From: Methylovirgula sp. | GTDB lineage: Bacteria > Pseudomonadota > Alphaproteobacteria > Rhizobiales > Beijerinckiaceae | Direction: 5' to 3' | Assembly (NCBI GenBank): GCA_030044485.1 | Contig: JASHVQ010000051.1 | Coordinates: 1-6,542, forward strand | Length of the DNA: 6,542 nt | Shown here: positions 1 to 6,200 of the stretch, one piece after another | How the letters are laid out: every line of letters starts with the position of its first letter | Position numbering within the stretch: the first letter of the stretch is position 1 | The notes under the pieces: generated by a model | What the model saw: the letters and a program-made list of their open reading frames with translations, nothing else | What the model was told of the DNA's origin: nothing | Databases searched by the model: none | Program-made: the position numbers and the translations under genes

Positions 1-363
1 CATGATCGCCAGCGCGAAGGTCACGGCGATTTGGCTGGTAATCGAGAAGCTGAAGGGCAACAGCCCGAAAAGATTGCAGAACAGCACGAACATGAAGATC
101 GTGAAGATCAGCGGAAAAAATTGCATGCCGTCCGTGCCGCCGGTGAGGCGAACCGTCGAAGCCACGAACTCATAGGACATTTCGGCGGCCGATTGCAGCC
201 GCCCCGGGACGATGGAGCGCTCCGATGTGCCGACGAACATGAGAAAGCACACCGCGGCAACGACGAAGATCATGAACAGCGAGGCATTCGTAAAGCTGAC
301 GTCGATTCCGAACGGGTGCCAGGCGATAATCGGCTCGATCGCAAATTGATGAATGGGATCCAC
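1..363 (-). CDS. atpB: F0F1 ATP synthase subunit a, N-terminal part (3' end beyond window)
   Basis: Subunit a of the membrane F0 sector forms the proton half-channels against the c-ring and lets proton flow drive ATP synthesis in the inner membrane. The 121 visible codons begin VDPIHQFAIEPI and continue with WHPFGIDVSFTNAS, a typical alphaproteobacterial AtpB N-terminus. A first membrane helix lies at about residues 26-45, then a conserved loop (SERSIVPGRLQS, then EFVASTVR), then a second hydrophobic stretch from about residue 82 containing NLFGLLPFSFSITSQIAV. The catalytic arginine helix (C-terminal half) is outside the window. The start is GTG at 361-363: it matches the family N-terminus and has AGAGG about 8 nt upstream. 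It lies 35 bp downstream of atpI on the same strand, the standard atpI-atpB order, so the two are almost certainly co-transcribed. The identification is secure; only the truncation limits the call. Confidence 0.97.
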   Translation of the reverse strand, partial: MDPIHQFAIEPIIAWHPFGIDVSFTNASLFMIFVVAAVCFLMFVGTSERSIVPGRLQSAAEMSYEFVASTVRLTGGTDGMQFFPLIFTIFMFVLFCNLFGLLPFSFSITSQIAVTFALAIM

Positions 364-398
364 TTGAAAACCTCTGCAGGCGCGGCTTCCGCCGCTTC

Positions 399-779
399 TT
401 ATCTCGAACCAGGTGCCGGACCGCTAGGTCGCGTTGCAATACGGTAGACGTTGACCAACCCCGCCAGCATTCCGAGAATCAGGAAGACGATGAGAAAGAT
501 TGGCGCGGTCTTGAACCAGGCATCGATCTGCCAGCCGATAAGGGGCGCGACGACGACAGCCGTTACAAATTCGACGAGCGCGCGAAATCCCAGATTTGCC
601 GCGCTGATCGATTGGCGTGAAGTCTCGGCATTGTCTTCGTTCGGCTCGGACGGCCGCTGCCGCCGATCGAGCGCCTCGGACAACCTGGCGAGCCTGAGAT
701 CCAAGCTCGCCGCCTCAGCATCCCGCCCCGTGTCGCGATCGGCCGCGCTCCGATCGTGCGTTTTCTCGCCCTTTGCCAT
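399..779 (-). CDS. atpI: F0F1 ATP synthase assembly protein AtpI (subunit I)
   Basis: AtpI is a small inner-membrane protein encoded first in many atp operons; it helps assembly of the c-ring and the Na+/H+ F0 sector and is not part of the final enzyme. The 126-residue product has a long charged, low-complexity cytoplasmic N-terminus (about 1-60, rich in D, R, E, A), then two membrane helices: about 67-85 (ALVEFVTAVVVAPLIGW) and about 92-112 (APIFLIVFLILGMLAGLVNV). They are joined by a short QIDAWFKT turn, the characteristic hairpin of the alphaproteobacterial AtpI family. The open frame extends upstream to 1118, but family similarity begins at MAKGEK. The ATG at 777-779 has a GAGGCGGG Shine-Dalgarno about 8 nt upstream, so this start was chosen. 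The long N-terminal tail is variable in the family. It is followed 35 bp later by atpB. Confidence 0.93.
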   Translation of the reverse strand: MAKGEKTHDRSAADRDTGRDAEAASLDLRLARLSEALDRRQRPSEPNEDNAETSRQSISAANLGFRALVEFVTAVVVAPLIGWQIDAWFKTAPIFLIVFLILGMLAGLVNVYRIATRPSGPAPGSR

Positions 780-903
780 CGCTGTTTCCCGCCTCGCCTG
801 CAGGGAACAGCGCTCTATAATGTGGTCCGTCGCTAAAAGCGAGCGCCGCACGCCGCCCAAAGGCGACGCGCCTAAGCCACAGACAGGCTTGAGACCGGCG
901 CGC

Positions 904-932
904 ACCTTAAAAACGCCGCGCCGGGCTGTCAA
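904..932 (-). promoter_or_regulatory. Sigma70-type promoter of the atpI-atpB operon
   Basis: Read on the minus strand, TTGACA (927-932) is followed after exactly 17 bp by TAAGGT (904-909). The -35 is a perfect consensus match, and the -10 keeps the three most conserved positions (TA...T). Transcription would start near 897, giving an untranslated leader of about 118 nt before the atpI ATG at 779. No better pair was seen closer to atpI. The match is by eye and there is no start-site evidence. Confidence 0.6.
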
Positions 933-1097
933 GCTTTCGCCATCTCGGTCACATCGTGCAAGATGCTGGAAATGAGAGTCTTTCCTGGATTTTTGCGGCC
1001 GAATGCGGCGCCCCCGGCGCGGCAGATGGCCGCGCTTCGGCCGCGGCCCGCGCGGACGGCGACGCAAGCCGACGCGGCGCTTGTCGCAGACGCACAA

Positions 1098-1110
1098 GTT
1101 GTGACACAAC
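1098..1110. promoter_or_regulatory. Possible operator: 13-bp palindrome upstream of the TonB-family gene
   Basis: GTTGTG and CACAAC are perfect 6-bp inverted arms around a single A, about 90 bp upstream of the TonB-family start. The size and symmetry suit a dimeric regulator. It does not match the iron motifs of this class that I know (the Irr ICE box or the RirA site), so no regulator is assigned. Confidence 0.3.
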
Positions 1111-1201
1111 CCTTGCATGGCCGCGACCCTGGGGCGCGGCGCCGAGCGGGATTGGTGGCTTGTGCGATCCCGTCGCCATCTCGTGACGTCGGCCTTTGCT
1201 C

Positions 1202-2197
1202 GTGAATATCAAGCCCTCTAGCTCCGCGCTCGTCGTCGCCGCCGATCCGGCGGACCGGATGTTCGACTCCACCGATCCGATATGGCGCGCCGCGCAGCGG
1301 CGTTTCCGGCCGGTGCTGGCGGCCGTCCTTCTTTTTCATTTGACGCTTATCGCCCTTTTGATTTTGGCCGATGAGCCGAATAGGGACGCAAACCTCCTGG
1401 ACAAGGAGATACCGGTCGAGATCATCGTCCAGCCGCCGCCCCCCCCGCCGCCGCCGCAGAAAAAGGTCGAGCAGCCGAAAATGCCTCCGCAGAAGCAGAA
1501 ATATCTGCGCGAGGAGCAGCCGGCCTACGACGCGCCGCGCAATCCCAACAACGAAACCCTGAAACGGCTGGCGACCGACAATCAGACGCACTCGCCCGTG
1601 CAGGCCATGCCCGCGCCGGCGAACGACACCAAGCAAACGCCTCAGCAATTAAGACCCGCGCAAAACGCGGCTCCGGCTCCCGCCGATCACACCGCGGCGC
1701 CGGACAAACCTGACAACTCGCCCGATGCGGAGGCGCTCGACAAAGCCGCGCCGCTCAAGGAGGACAAGTCCAAGCAGCGAATGAAGGAGGCCAAGGAAAG
1801 GGCGACGCTTCCCGACGACCAGAGAGAGGCCGTCGCGCGGCAGCTTGCCTCGCTCGAGCCCTCGCCCGACTATTCAATCGCGGCGGAATCCAAGATCGCC
1901 CCGGTGAGCGGCGGCACGGAGGACATGCGCTATCTCGCGGTCCTCTACGGACTGATCATGCGCCAGCAGCACTTCCCCTCGAGTGCGCATCCCCGCCACA
2001 CGAATTCGACGGCGATCGTCGCTTTCTGGATCGACGAGACGGGCGAGCTTGTGCATGAGGCGCTTTATCGAACGAGCGGCTATCCCGAACTCGATGCGGA
2101 AGCCTTGGCCGATGTAAGACGGGCGGCTCCGTTTCCGGAACCGCCCATGGATGAGCCGCATGGCTTTCTCGCGCAGATGGTTTTTCCGCCGAAATAG
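1202..2197 (+). CDS. TonB family protein (energy transducer, C-terminal TonB domain)
   Basis: TonB proteins are anchored in the inner membrane, span the periplasm and pass proton-motive force from ExbB/ExbD to outer-membrane receptors for iron chelates, cobalamin and similar ligands. From GTG 1202 the product is 331 residues. It has a short basic cytoplasmic N-terminus (RAAQRRFR), one membrane helix at about 37-55 (VLAAVLLFHLTLIALLIL), a run of eight prolines at 78-85, and a long Pro/Ala/Lys/Gln/Asp-rich spacer to about 235. The C-terminal domain, about 243-331, carries the usual signature: YLAVLYGLI, FWIDETGELV, RTSGYPELDAEAL and RRAAPFPEPP. The start is uncertain. TTG at 1196 and ATG at 1259 (GGCGGA just upstream) are alternatives; 1202 was chosen because GTG is preferred to TTG and because third-position GC is already gene-like from there. 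No exbB, exbD or receptor gene is adjacent, so the partner and substrate are unknown. A few family members are structural TonB/TolA-like proteins instead. Confidence 0.88.
   Translation: MNIKPSSSALVVAADPADRMFDSTDPIWRAAQRRFRPVLAAVLLFHLTLIALLILADEPNRDANLLDKEIPVEIIVQPPPPPPPPQKKVEQPKMPPQKQKYLREEQPAYDAPRNPNNETLKRLATDNQTHSPVQAMPAPANDTKQTPQQLRPAQNAAPAPADHTAAPDKPDNSPDAEALDKAAPLKEDKSKQRMKEAKERATLPDDQREAVARQLASLEPSPDYSIAAESKIAPVSGGTEDMRYLAVLYGLIMRQQHFPSSAHPRHTNSTAIVAFWIDETGELVHEALYRTSGYPELDAEALADVRRAAPFPEPPMDEPHGFLAQMVFPPK
1439..1446 (+). repeat. C8 homopolymer inside the polyproline-coding stretch of the TonB gene
   Basis: Eight consecutive C bases fall in the codons for prolines 80-82 of the octaproline run, counting from GTG 1202; the other proline codons of the run are CCG. 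One of the two shifted frames meets a stop near 1562, which would remove the spacer and the TonB domain. Tracts of this length can slip, but nothing here shows that this one does. Confidence 0.6.
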
Positions 2198-2207
2198 CCG
2201 TGCCAGT

Positions 2208-2233
2208 CTCTTATCGCGTAGCGGTCTTAAGAG
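2208..2233. terminator. Weak bidirectional terminator-like hairpin between convergent genes
   Basis: In the 45-bp gap between the convergent TonB and SRPBCC genes, CTCTTA (2208-2213) pairs with TAAGAG (2228-2233). An inner CGC/GCG pair is possible around GTA. The stem is AT-rich with a bulge and has no clear U-tract on either strand, so this is suggested mainly by its position. Confidence 0.25.
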
Positions 2234-2242
2234 CGTCTTCGA

Positions 2243-2716
2243 TCATTGCTGCGCGGCAAGCGCGTCGGCGCCGGCCTTGTAAATGCCGTCGATCGTCTTC
2301 TGCGCGTCGGCATCGCTCGTGCCCTTCTTGGCCTTATATTTGCCAGTCCAGACAACTTCCGAGCCGCTTCCGTTGGGAACGACTTTGATGGTCGAGAAAT
2401 AATGCGATACCGGCAACGGGCTCGAGACGATCGTGTAGGAATAGCTCATGCCCTTGGCATCCCACTTCAAGAGGCGCTCGACGATCGTGCCGCCGCCCTT
2501 GAGGCTAAGGGTGCGTATTTTCTTGCCATGCGATAATTCGCATTTCGCGACTGCTGGGTGCCAGTTGGCGATGCCGCAAAAATCGCCAACCTTTCCCCAC
2601 ACGACGTCAGCCGACGCCGTCGAGTTGGCCGTGTAGCTCGATTCGACTGCGGCTGCGGACACGCAGGAAAAAATAAGCGCGGCCGAGCCGGCCGCGAAAA
2701 CGACGATCTTATTCAT
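2243..2716 (-). CDS. Exported SRPBCC family protein (polyketide cyclase/START-like fold)
   Basis: The 157-residue product starts with a clear Sec signal peptide: basic MNK, hydrophobic core to about residue 17, small residues SAAA, probable cleavage near residue 22-23. The mature part of about 135 residues resembles the SRPBCC / polyketide-cyclase-2 group, a helix-grip fold with a hydrophobic ligand pocket. It has VWGKVGDFCGIANWHPAV (about 39-56), strand-like segments (IRTLSLKGGGTIVERLL, then YSYTIV, SHYFSTIKVV, SEVVWTGKYKA) and an amphipathic C-terminal helix (about 135-156). Two cysteines, C47 and C59, remain after cleavage and could form a disulfide. The fold binds varied hydrophobic ligands; no catalytic residue allows a reaction to be named. 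The ATG at 2714-2716 has GGAG 9 nt upstream. It converges on the TonB gene and is probably its own transcription unit, since a hairpin follows the upstream gene. Family call good, function unknown. Confidence 0.85.
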   Translation of the reverse strand: MNKIVVFAAGSAALIFSCVSAAAVESSYTANSTASADVVWGKVGDFCGIANWHPAVAKCELSHGKKIRTLSLKGGGTIVERLLKWDAKGMSYSYTIVSSPLPVSHYFSTIKVVPNGSGSEVVWTGKYKAKKGTSDADAQKTIDGIYKAGADALAAQQ

Positions 2717-2761
2717 TGAGCGTTTCTCCGTTCCTTCCCATTTCCCTCTCTCGGGAGCGGC

Positions 2762-2791
2762 AGCTTAGCCTTGCGGCGTGCGAACATGCAA
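2762..2791 (-). promoter_or_regulatory. Tentative promoter of the SRPBCC gene
   Basis: On the minus strand, TTGCAT (2786-2791) is followed after 18 bp by TAAGCT (2762-2767), 45 bp upstream of the SRPBCC start codon. Both hexamers match only half of the sigma70 consensus. The position is sensible, because the terminator-like hairpin upstream implies a separate promoter in this gap. Confidence 0.25.
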
Positions 2792-2803
2792 ATCCCGCGA
2801 GCC

Positions 2804-2826
2804 GGGTCGCAGTCGCGCGACGACCC
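2804..2826. repeat. Inverted repeat GGGTCG/CGACCC with a nested GTCGCGCGAC palindrome
   Basis: GGGTCG (2804-2809) and CGACCC (2821-2826) are perfect inverted arms. Between and overlapping them is a perfect 10-bp palindrome at 2812-2821. The element sits just upstream of the tentative SRPBCC promoter and could be an operator, but CG-rich palindromes arise often by chance at this composition. Confidence 0.3.
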
Positions 2827-2905
2827 TGATGCGGAAAGGCGCAGCCGATCATCTTGGGATCGCTCTGTTTTTGGCGAATATCGCTCAGCGGCGCGGGCGG
2901 CGCGC

Positions 2906-2933
2906 AAACCGCGCCGGGTGTCTGCCGGCGCGG
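2906..2933 (-). terminator. Intrinsic terminator-like hairpin after the His-rich peptide gene
   Basis: CCGCGCCGG (2909-2917) and CCGGCGCGG (2925-2933) form a perfect 9-bp all-GC stem around a 7-nt loop. On the minus strand it is followed by TTT (2906-2908). It begins 32 nt past the stop of the His-rich gene, a normal distance. The U-tract is only three bases, so efficiency is doubtful, but nothing else in the gap looks like an end for that transcript. Confidence 0.5.
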
Positions 2934-2965
2934 AGCGAGGACGACATTAGAGTGGCGCCGGATTC

Positions 2966-3109
2966 TTAGTGGTGGATGACCATGACGTGATGATGATGGT
3001 GGTGCCAATGATGGTGGTGGACGATGACCACGTGATCGGCGAAGGCCGCGACGGGAGCGAAAGCGATCGCTGAAGCCAAGACGGTTGCAGCCAAGATTTT
3101 CTTCAGCAT
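2966..3109 (-). CDS. Small secreted histidine-rich peptide, probable metal binder
   Basis: This 47-codon gene is convincing despite its size: ATG at 3107-3109 with GAGGAG 6 nt upstream, a textbook Sec signal peptide (MLKKIL, hydrophobic core, then APVAAFA), and TAA at 2966-2968. Cleavage after residue 24 (AFA motif) would leave a 23-residue peptide starting DHVVIV. This is followed by four histidines, one tryptophan, six histidines, VMVI and two final histidines: 13 of 23 residues are His, with no Cys, Met only at 43, and a single acidic residue. By composition it should bind Ni, Cu, Zn or Co in the periplasm or outside the cell; this is inferred, not shown by any catalytic motif. The near-symmetrical layout (VVIV, His4-W-His6, VMVI) may favour a hairpin or self-association. 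I do not recognise a named family. It is flanked by a leader hairpin and a terminator-like hairpin, suggesting a single-gene transcript. Confidence 0.8.
   Translation of the reverse strand: MLKKILAATVLASAIAFAPVAAFADHVVIVHHHHWHHHHHHVMVIHH
2993..3019 (-). repeat. 12-bp direct repeat coding His-His-His-His around the Trp codon
   Basis: ATGATGGTGGTG (plus-strand reading) occurs at 2993-3004 and again at 3008-3019, separated by the three bases of the Trp codon. On the coding strand each copy is CAC CAC CAT CAT. The identical codon order suggests that the His tract grew by duplication of a 15-bp unit. Confidence 0.7.
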
Positions 3110-3127
3110 TAGGATCTCCTCAAGACG

Positions 3128-3152
3128 GGAACTGCGGTTTCCCCGCAGTTCC
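3128..3152 (-). promoter_or_regulatory. Perfect leader hairpin just upstream of the His-rich peptide Shine-Dalgarno
   Basis: GGAACTGCGG (3128-3137) and CCGCAGTTCC (3143-3152) form a perfect 10-bp stem with a 5-nt loop; because the arms are complementary, the same stem forms on either strand. On the minus strand the stem ends 6 nt before the GAGGAG of the His-rich gene, and no U-tract follows. It could stabilise the mRNA 5' end, influence ribosome access, or be the end of the smc transcript. If smc does not read through, the promoter must lie upstream of it and the hairpin is part of the leader. Confidence 0.5.
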
Positions 3153-3185
3153 GGGACGCTTATCGGCAGCCGATCCTTAACCTCG

Positions 3186-3214
3186 CCTGAACGAAGAAGT
3201 TGCTCTTGCGTCAA
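3186..3214 (-). promoter_or_regulatory. Tentative promoter of the His-rich peptide gene, with upstream A/T tract
   Basis: TTGACG (3209-3214, minus strand) is a good -35, and AAAAATTTTT (3227-3236) lies 12 bp upstream, like an UP element. The -10 at 17-bp spacing (3186-3191, TTCAGG) is poor. If used, transcription would start near 3178 and the leader of about 70 nt would contain the 3128-3152 hairpin. Confidence 0.3.
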
Positions 3215-3269
3215 GGCGCAGCTTGGAAAAATTTTTGCGAGTGCGATGAAAGTTCCGGAGGCGGTGCCT

Positions 3270-6200
3270 CTAGACCGCCTCGAGGAATTGCTCAGCTTCG
3301 GCAAGCTCGACCGACACGATCTGGCTGACCCCGCGCTCGGCCATGGTGACCCCGAACAGACGATCCATGCGTGCCATGGTGATCGGATTGTGGGTGATGG
3401 TGATGAAGCGCGTGGCGGTGCGCTTGCGCATCTCGTCGAGCAGATCGCAGAAGCGCTCGACATTGGCGTCGTCGAGCGGCGCATCGACCTCGTCGAGCAC
3501 GCAGATCGGCGCGGGATTGGTGAGAAAGATCGCGAAGATGAGCGAGAGCGCCGTGAGCGCCTGTTCGCCGCCCGAAAGCAGCGACATGGATTGCAGCTTC
3601 TTGCCCGGCGCCTGAGCGAGGATTTCGAGTCCGGCTTCCAGCGGGTCGTCGGATTCGACAAGCCGCAGCTCGGCGGTGCCGCCGCCGAAGAGGCTGGTGA
3701 ACAGATCCTTGAAATGCGCGTTGATCGCGTCGAAGGCGGCGAGCAGCCTTTCGCGGCCTTCGTTGTTGAGGTTTTGGATCGCCTGCCGCAGCCGCCGGAT
3801 GGCTTCGGTAAGATCTTCGCGCTCGCTCGCAAGACTGGCGCGCGAGGCTTCGATTTCGCTCAGTTCTTCCTCGGCGCGCAGGTTCACGCCGCCAAGCCGC
3901 TCGCGCTCCTGCTTCAGGCTTTCGAGCTTGGTTTCCACGGCGCCGGCCTGCGGCAGCGCCGCCTGGCGCTCGACCTGTGCGATCTTTGCAAGTTCGCCCG
4001 GCTCGCATTGCAAGTCGGTCGCAATATGATGCGCAATTTGTTCGAGGCGCTCGCGCGCCGCTTCGAGGCGCGCCTCGCTGCGCGCCTTTCCTTCGCGCGC
4101 CACGCTCATGTCGTCCTGGGCGGCGCGCGCCAGGCGGTCGGCATCGGCGAGACGCCGTTCGGCCAAAGCGCGCGCGTCGGCGGCACGGCGGCGCGCGGCC
4201 TCCGCCGTCTCGATCTTTTCGAGCAGCGCCCGGCGGGTGCGCAAGAACCCGTCCGGCGCATCGGCGAGCTTCGCCTGTTCCGCGCTCGCTTCCGCAAGGC
4301 GCGAGTCCAATTCGCTGATCTGCAACAAGGCGCGCTCGCGGCGCGTCTGCCAGGAGCCGCGTTCCTCATCGATCGCCTGGCGGCGCTGCGCGCGCATTTG
4401 CGCGGCCTGGGCGAGTGCCTGAACCTCGCCGCGCGCTTCGGCGGCCGCGGCGCGGTCGCGCGCAGCGGCGTGGCGCGCTGCCTCGAGTCTCGATGCAAGC
4501 TCAGTAGCCGCGGGAAGCCGCGCCAAAGCTTCTTGGGCCTTGGCGTGGTTGTCGCGCCCCTCTTTGAGGCCCGCGCCCAAGCGTTGCTCGGCCTCTTCGC
4601 GCCCCGAAAGACGAGCCGCGACCTGGGCGCGTTCGCGCTCCGCGGCGGCGCAGCTTTCGCGCATGGCCTCGAGGCCGTGCATGGCCTCGCGGTGCCTTTG
4701 CCGCGCCATACCTTCTGCCTCCGCCTTGCGGGACAGGTCGGCACGGACGTGTTCGGCGGCCGACTTCAAACCATCGGCGGCGGCGCGTGCCGCTTCCGCA
4801 TCGCGGATCAAATCGTCGAGACGGTTCTTCTCGGCAAGCCGGCGCGCGGCCGGAGTCGAGACTTCGGCGGCCAAGGTGAAGCCGTCCCAGCGCCAAAGAT
4901 CGCCTTCGACCGAGACAAGCCTTTGCCCGGGGCGCAGCCGGGCTTGCATCGCCTTGCCCTGGTGCTTGGCGACGACGCCGATCTGCGCCAGCCGGCGCGC
5001 CAGCGCGGGCGGCGCTTGGACATGCATTGCGAGCGGCGTGACATCGGCCGGCAAAGCGGGATCATCGGCGGCGCCGATCGTCGCCCAATGGGCGGGCGCC
5101 GCGATATTCGTCGACGCATCGAGATCCTCGCCGAGCGCGGCACCCAGCGCCGCCTCGTAGCCCTTGGCCACGCTCACCTCTTCGATCGCCGCCGGCCAAA
5201 GGTCGCTGCTCTCGGACTTGAGCAGCTTTGCCAATGTCTGCGCTTCGGTTTCGAGACTCTGCGCGTTGCGGTCCGCCTCCTGGGCCGGCACTTGGGCGCG
5301 GGCATCCGCTTGGCGCGCCTCGGCCTGCGCGGATTCCGCGGCAAGCATTTCGGTTTCCGCGGCTTTTACGGCGGCGATCGCCGTTTCGAGCGCGGCTTCA
5401 AGTCCGGTTTGCGCACCGGCCTTGTCGAGTTCGCCGCGCAGCTTTGCGATATCCTGCGAGACCGACGCGAGTTCGGCTTCGAATTGCGCAAGTCTTTGCG
5501 CTTCGTCGCGCAAAGACTTGCCAAAGGCCTCGCGCCGCGCCTCAGCATCCGAGAACGCACCTTGCGCCGCAGTCAGCGCCGCCTCCGCGGCGGCGAACGC
5601 GGCGTCGGCTTGCGCGAGTTTTTGGCGCGCGGCAGCCTCGGTATTTGGATCGTCGGCGGTCTTCGCCAATTCGGCGGCCTCCGTGTCGAGCCTCGCCAGA
5701 GCGCCGGCGGCATCCTCGATCAGAGTCCGCTCGCGTCCGAGGTCGGCGTGCATCTCGGCGATGCGCCGTTCGAGCTCGACCATCCGCGCCTTGGTGCGCC
5801 GCTCCTCGCCGTCGAGCGTTTCGCGGGCGAGGATGAGCTTCTGCAGATCGCTCCCGGCAGCCGCCTCCGCATCGCGCAGCCCCGGCAGTTCGGCGGCGAC
5901 CGCGGCTTGCTGACGGGCGGTCTCGGCTTGCCGCAAAGTATCGTCGGCGAGTTTCTTGAGATCGGCCTCGAGATTGCGCTCGGTCGCGGCCAGAGCCTCT
6001 GTGGCTTCGCGGTGATTGACGAGCGCCAAAAGCGCCTCGTTGCGTTTGATGTCGGTGGCGAGCGCGCGATACCGCGTCGCCTGCCTTGCCTGACGTTTGA
6101 GAGCGTCGATCTGCGTCTCGAGCTGCCGCACGACGTCCTCGAGGCGGTTGAGATTGTCTTCCGCGCCTTTGAGCCGCAGCTCGGCTTCGTGGCGGCGAGA

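Larger units (their letters stand above)
780..1201. other. Divergent intergenic region between atpI and the TonB-family gene
   Basis: This stretch of about 420 bp separates two divergently transcribed genes. It holds the probable atp promoter (904-932) and a 13-bp palindrome GTTGTG-A-CACAAC (1098-1110). Several frames stay open through it because of high GC, but their translations are arginine- and alanine-rich with no recognisable family, so no gene is called. The promoter for the plus-strand gene should lie here, but no convincing -35/-10 pair could be identified for it. Confidence 0.6.

Noticed and set aside
780..1195. Several open frames on both strands through the divergent intergenic region, including an upstream extension of atpI to 1118
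   Set aside because: Translations are Arg/Ala-rich with no family resemblance; atpI similarity and a good Shine-Dalgarno place the real start at 779.
2243..2716. Lipoprotein reading of the SRPBCC signal peptide, with Cys 18 as lipidated residue
   Set aside because: The residues before it (I-F-S-C) do not fit a lipobox because Phe is at -2, while the SAAA sequence just after is a normal signal peptidase I site.
2709..3008. Minus-strand open frames of 64 and 99 codons overlapping the SRPBCC start and the His-rich end
   Set aside because: No family, no good ribosome site, and they run through the hairpin and tentative promoter region.
3110..3832. Upstream extension of the His-rich frame to 3832 (288 codons), overlapping the end of smc
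   Set aside because: The upstream part is an out-of-frame Ser/Arg-rich reading of smc; the signal peptide and Shine-Dalgarno fix the start at 3109.
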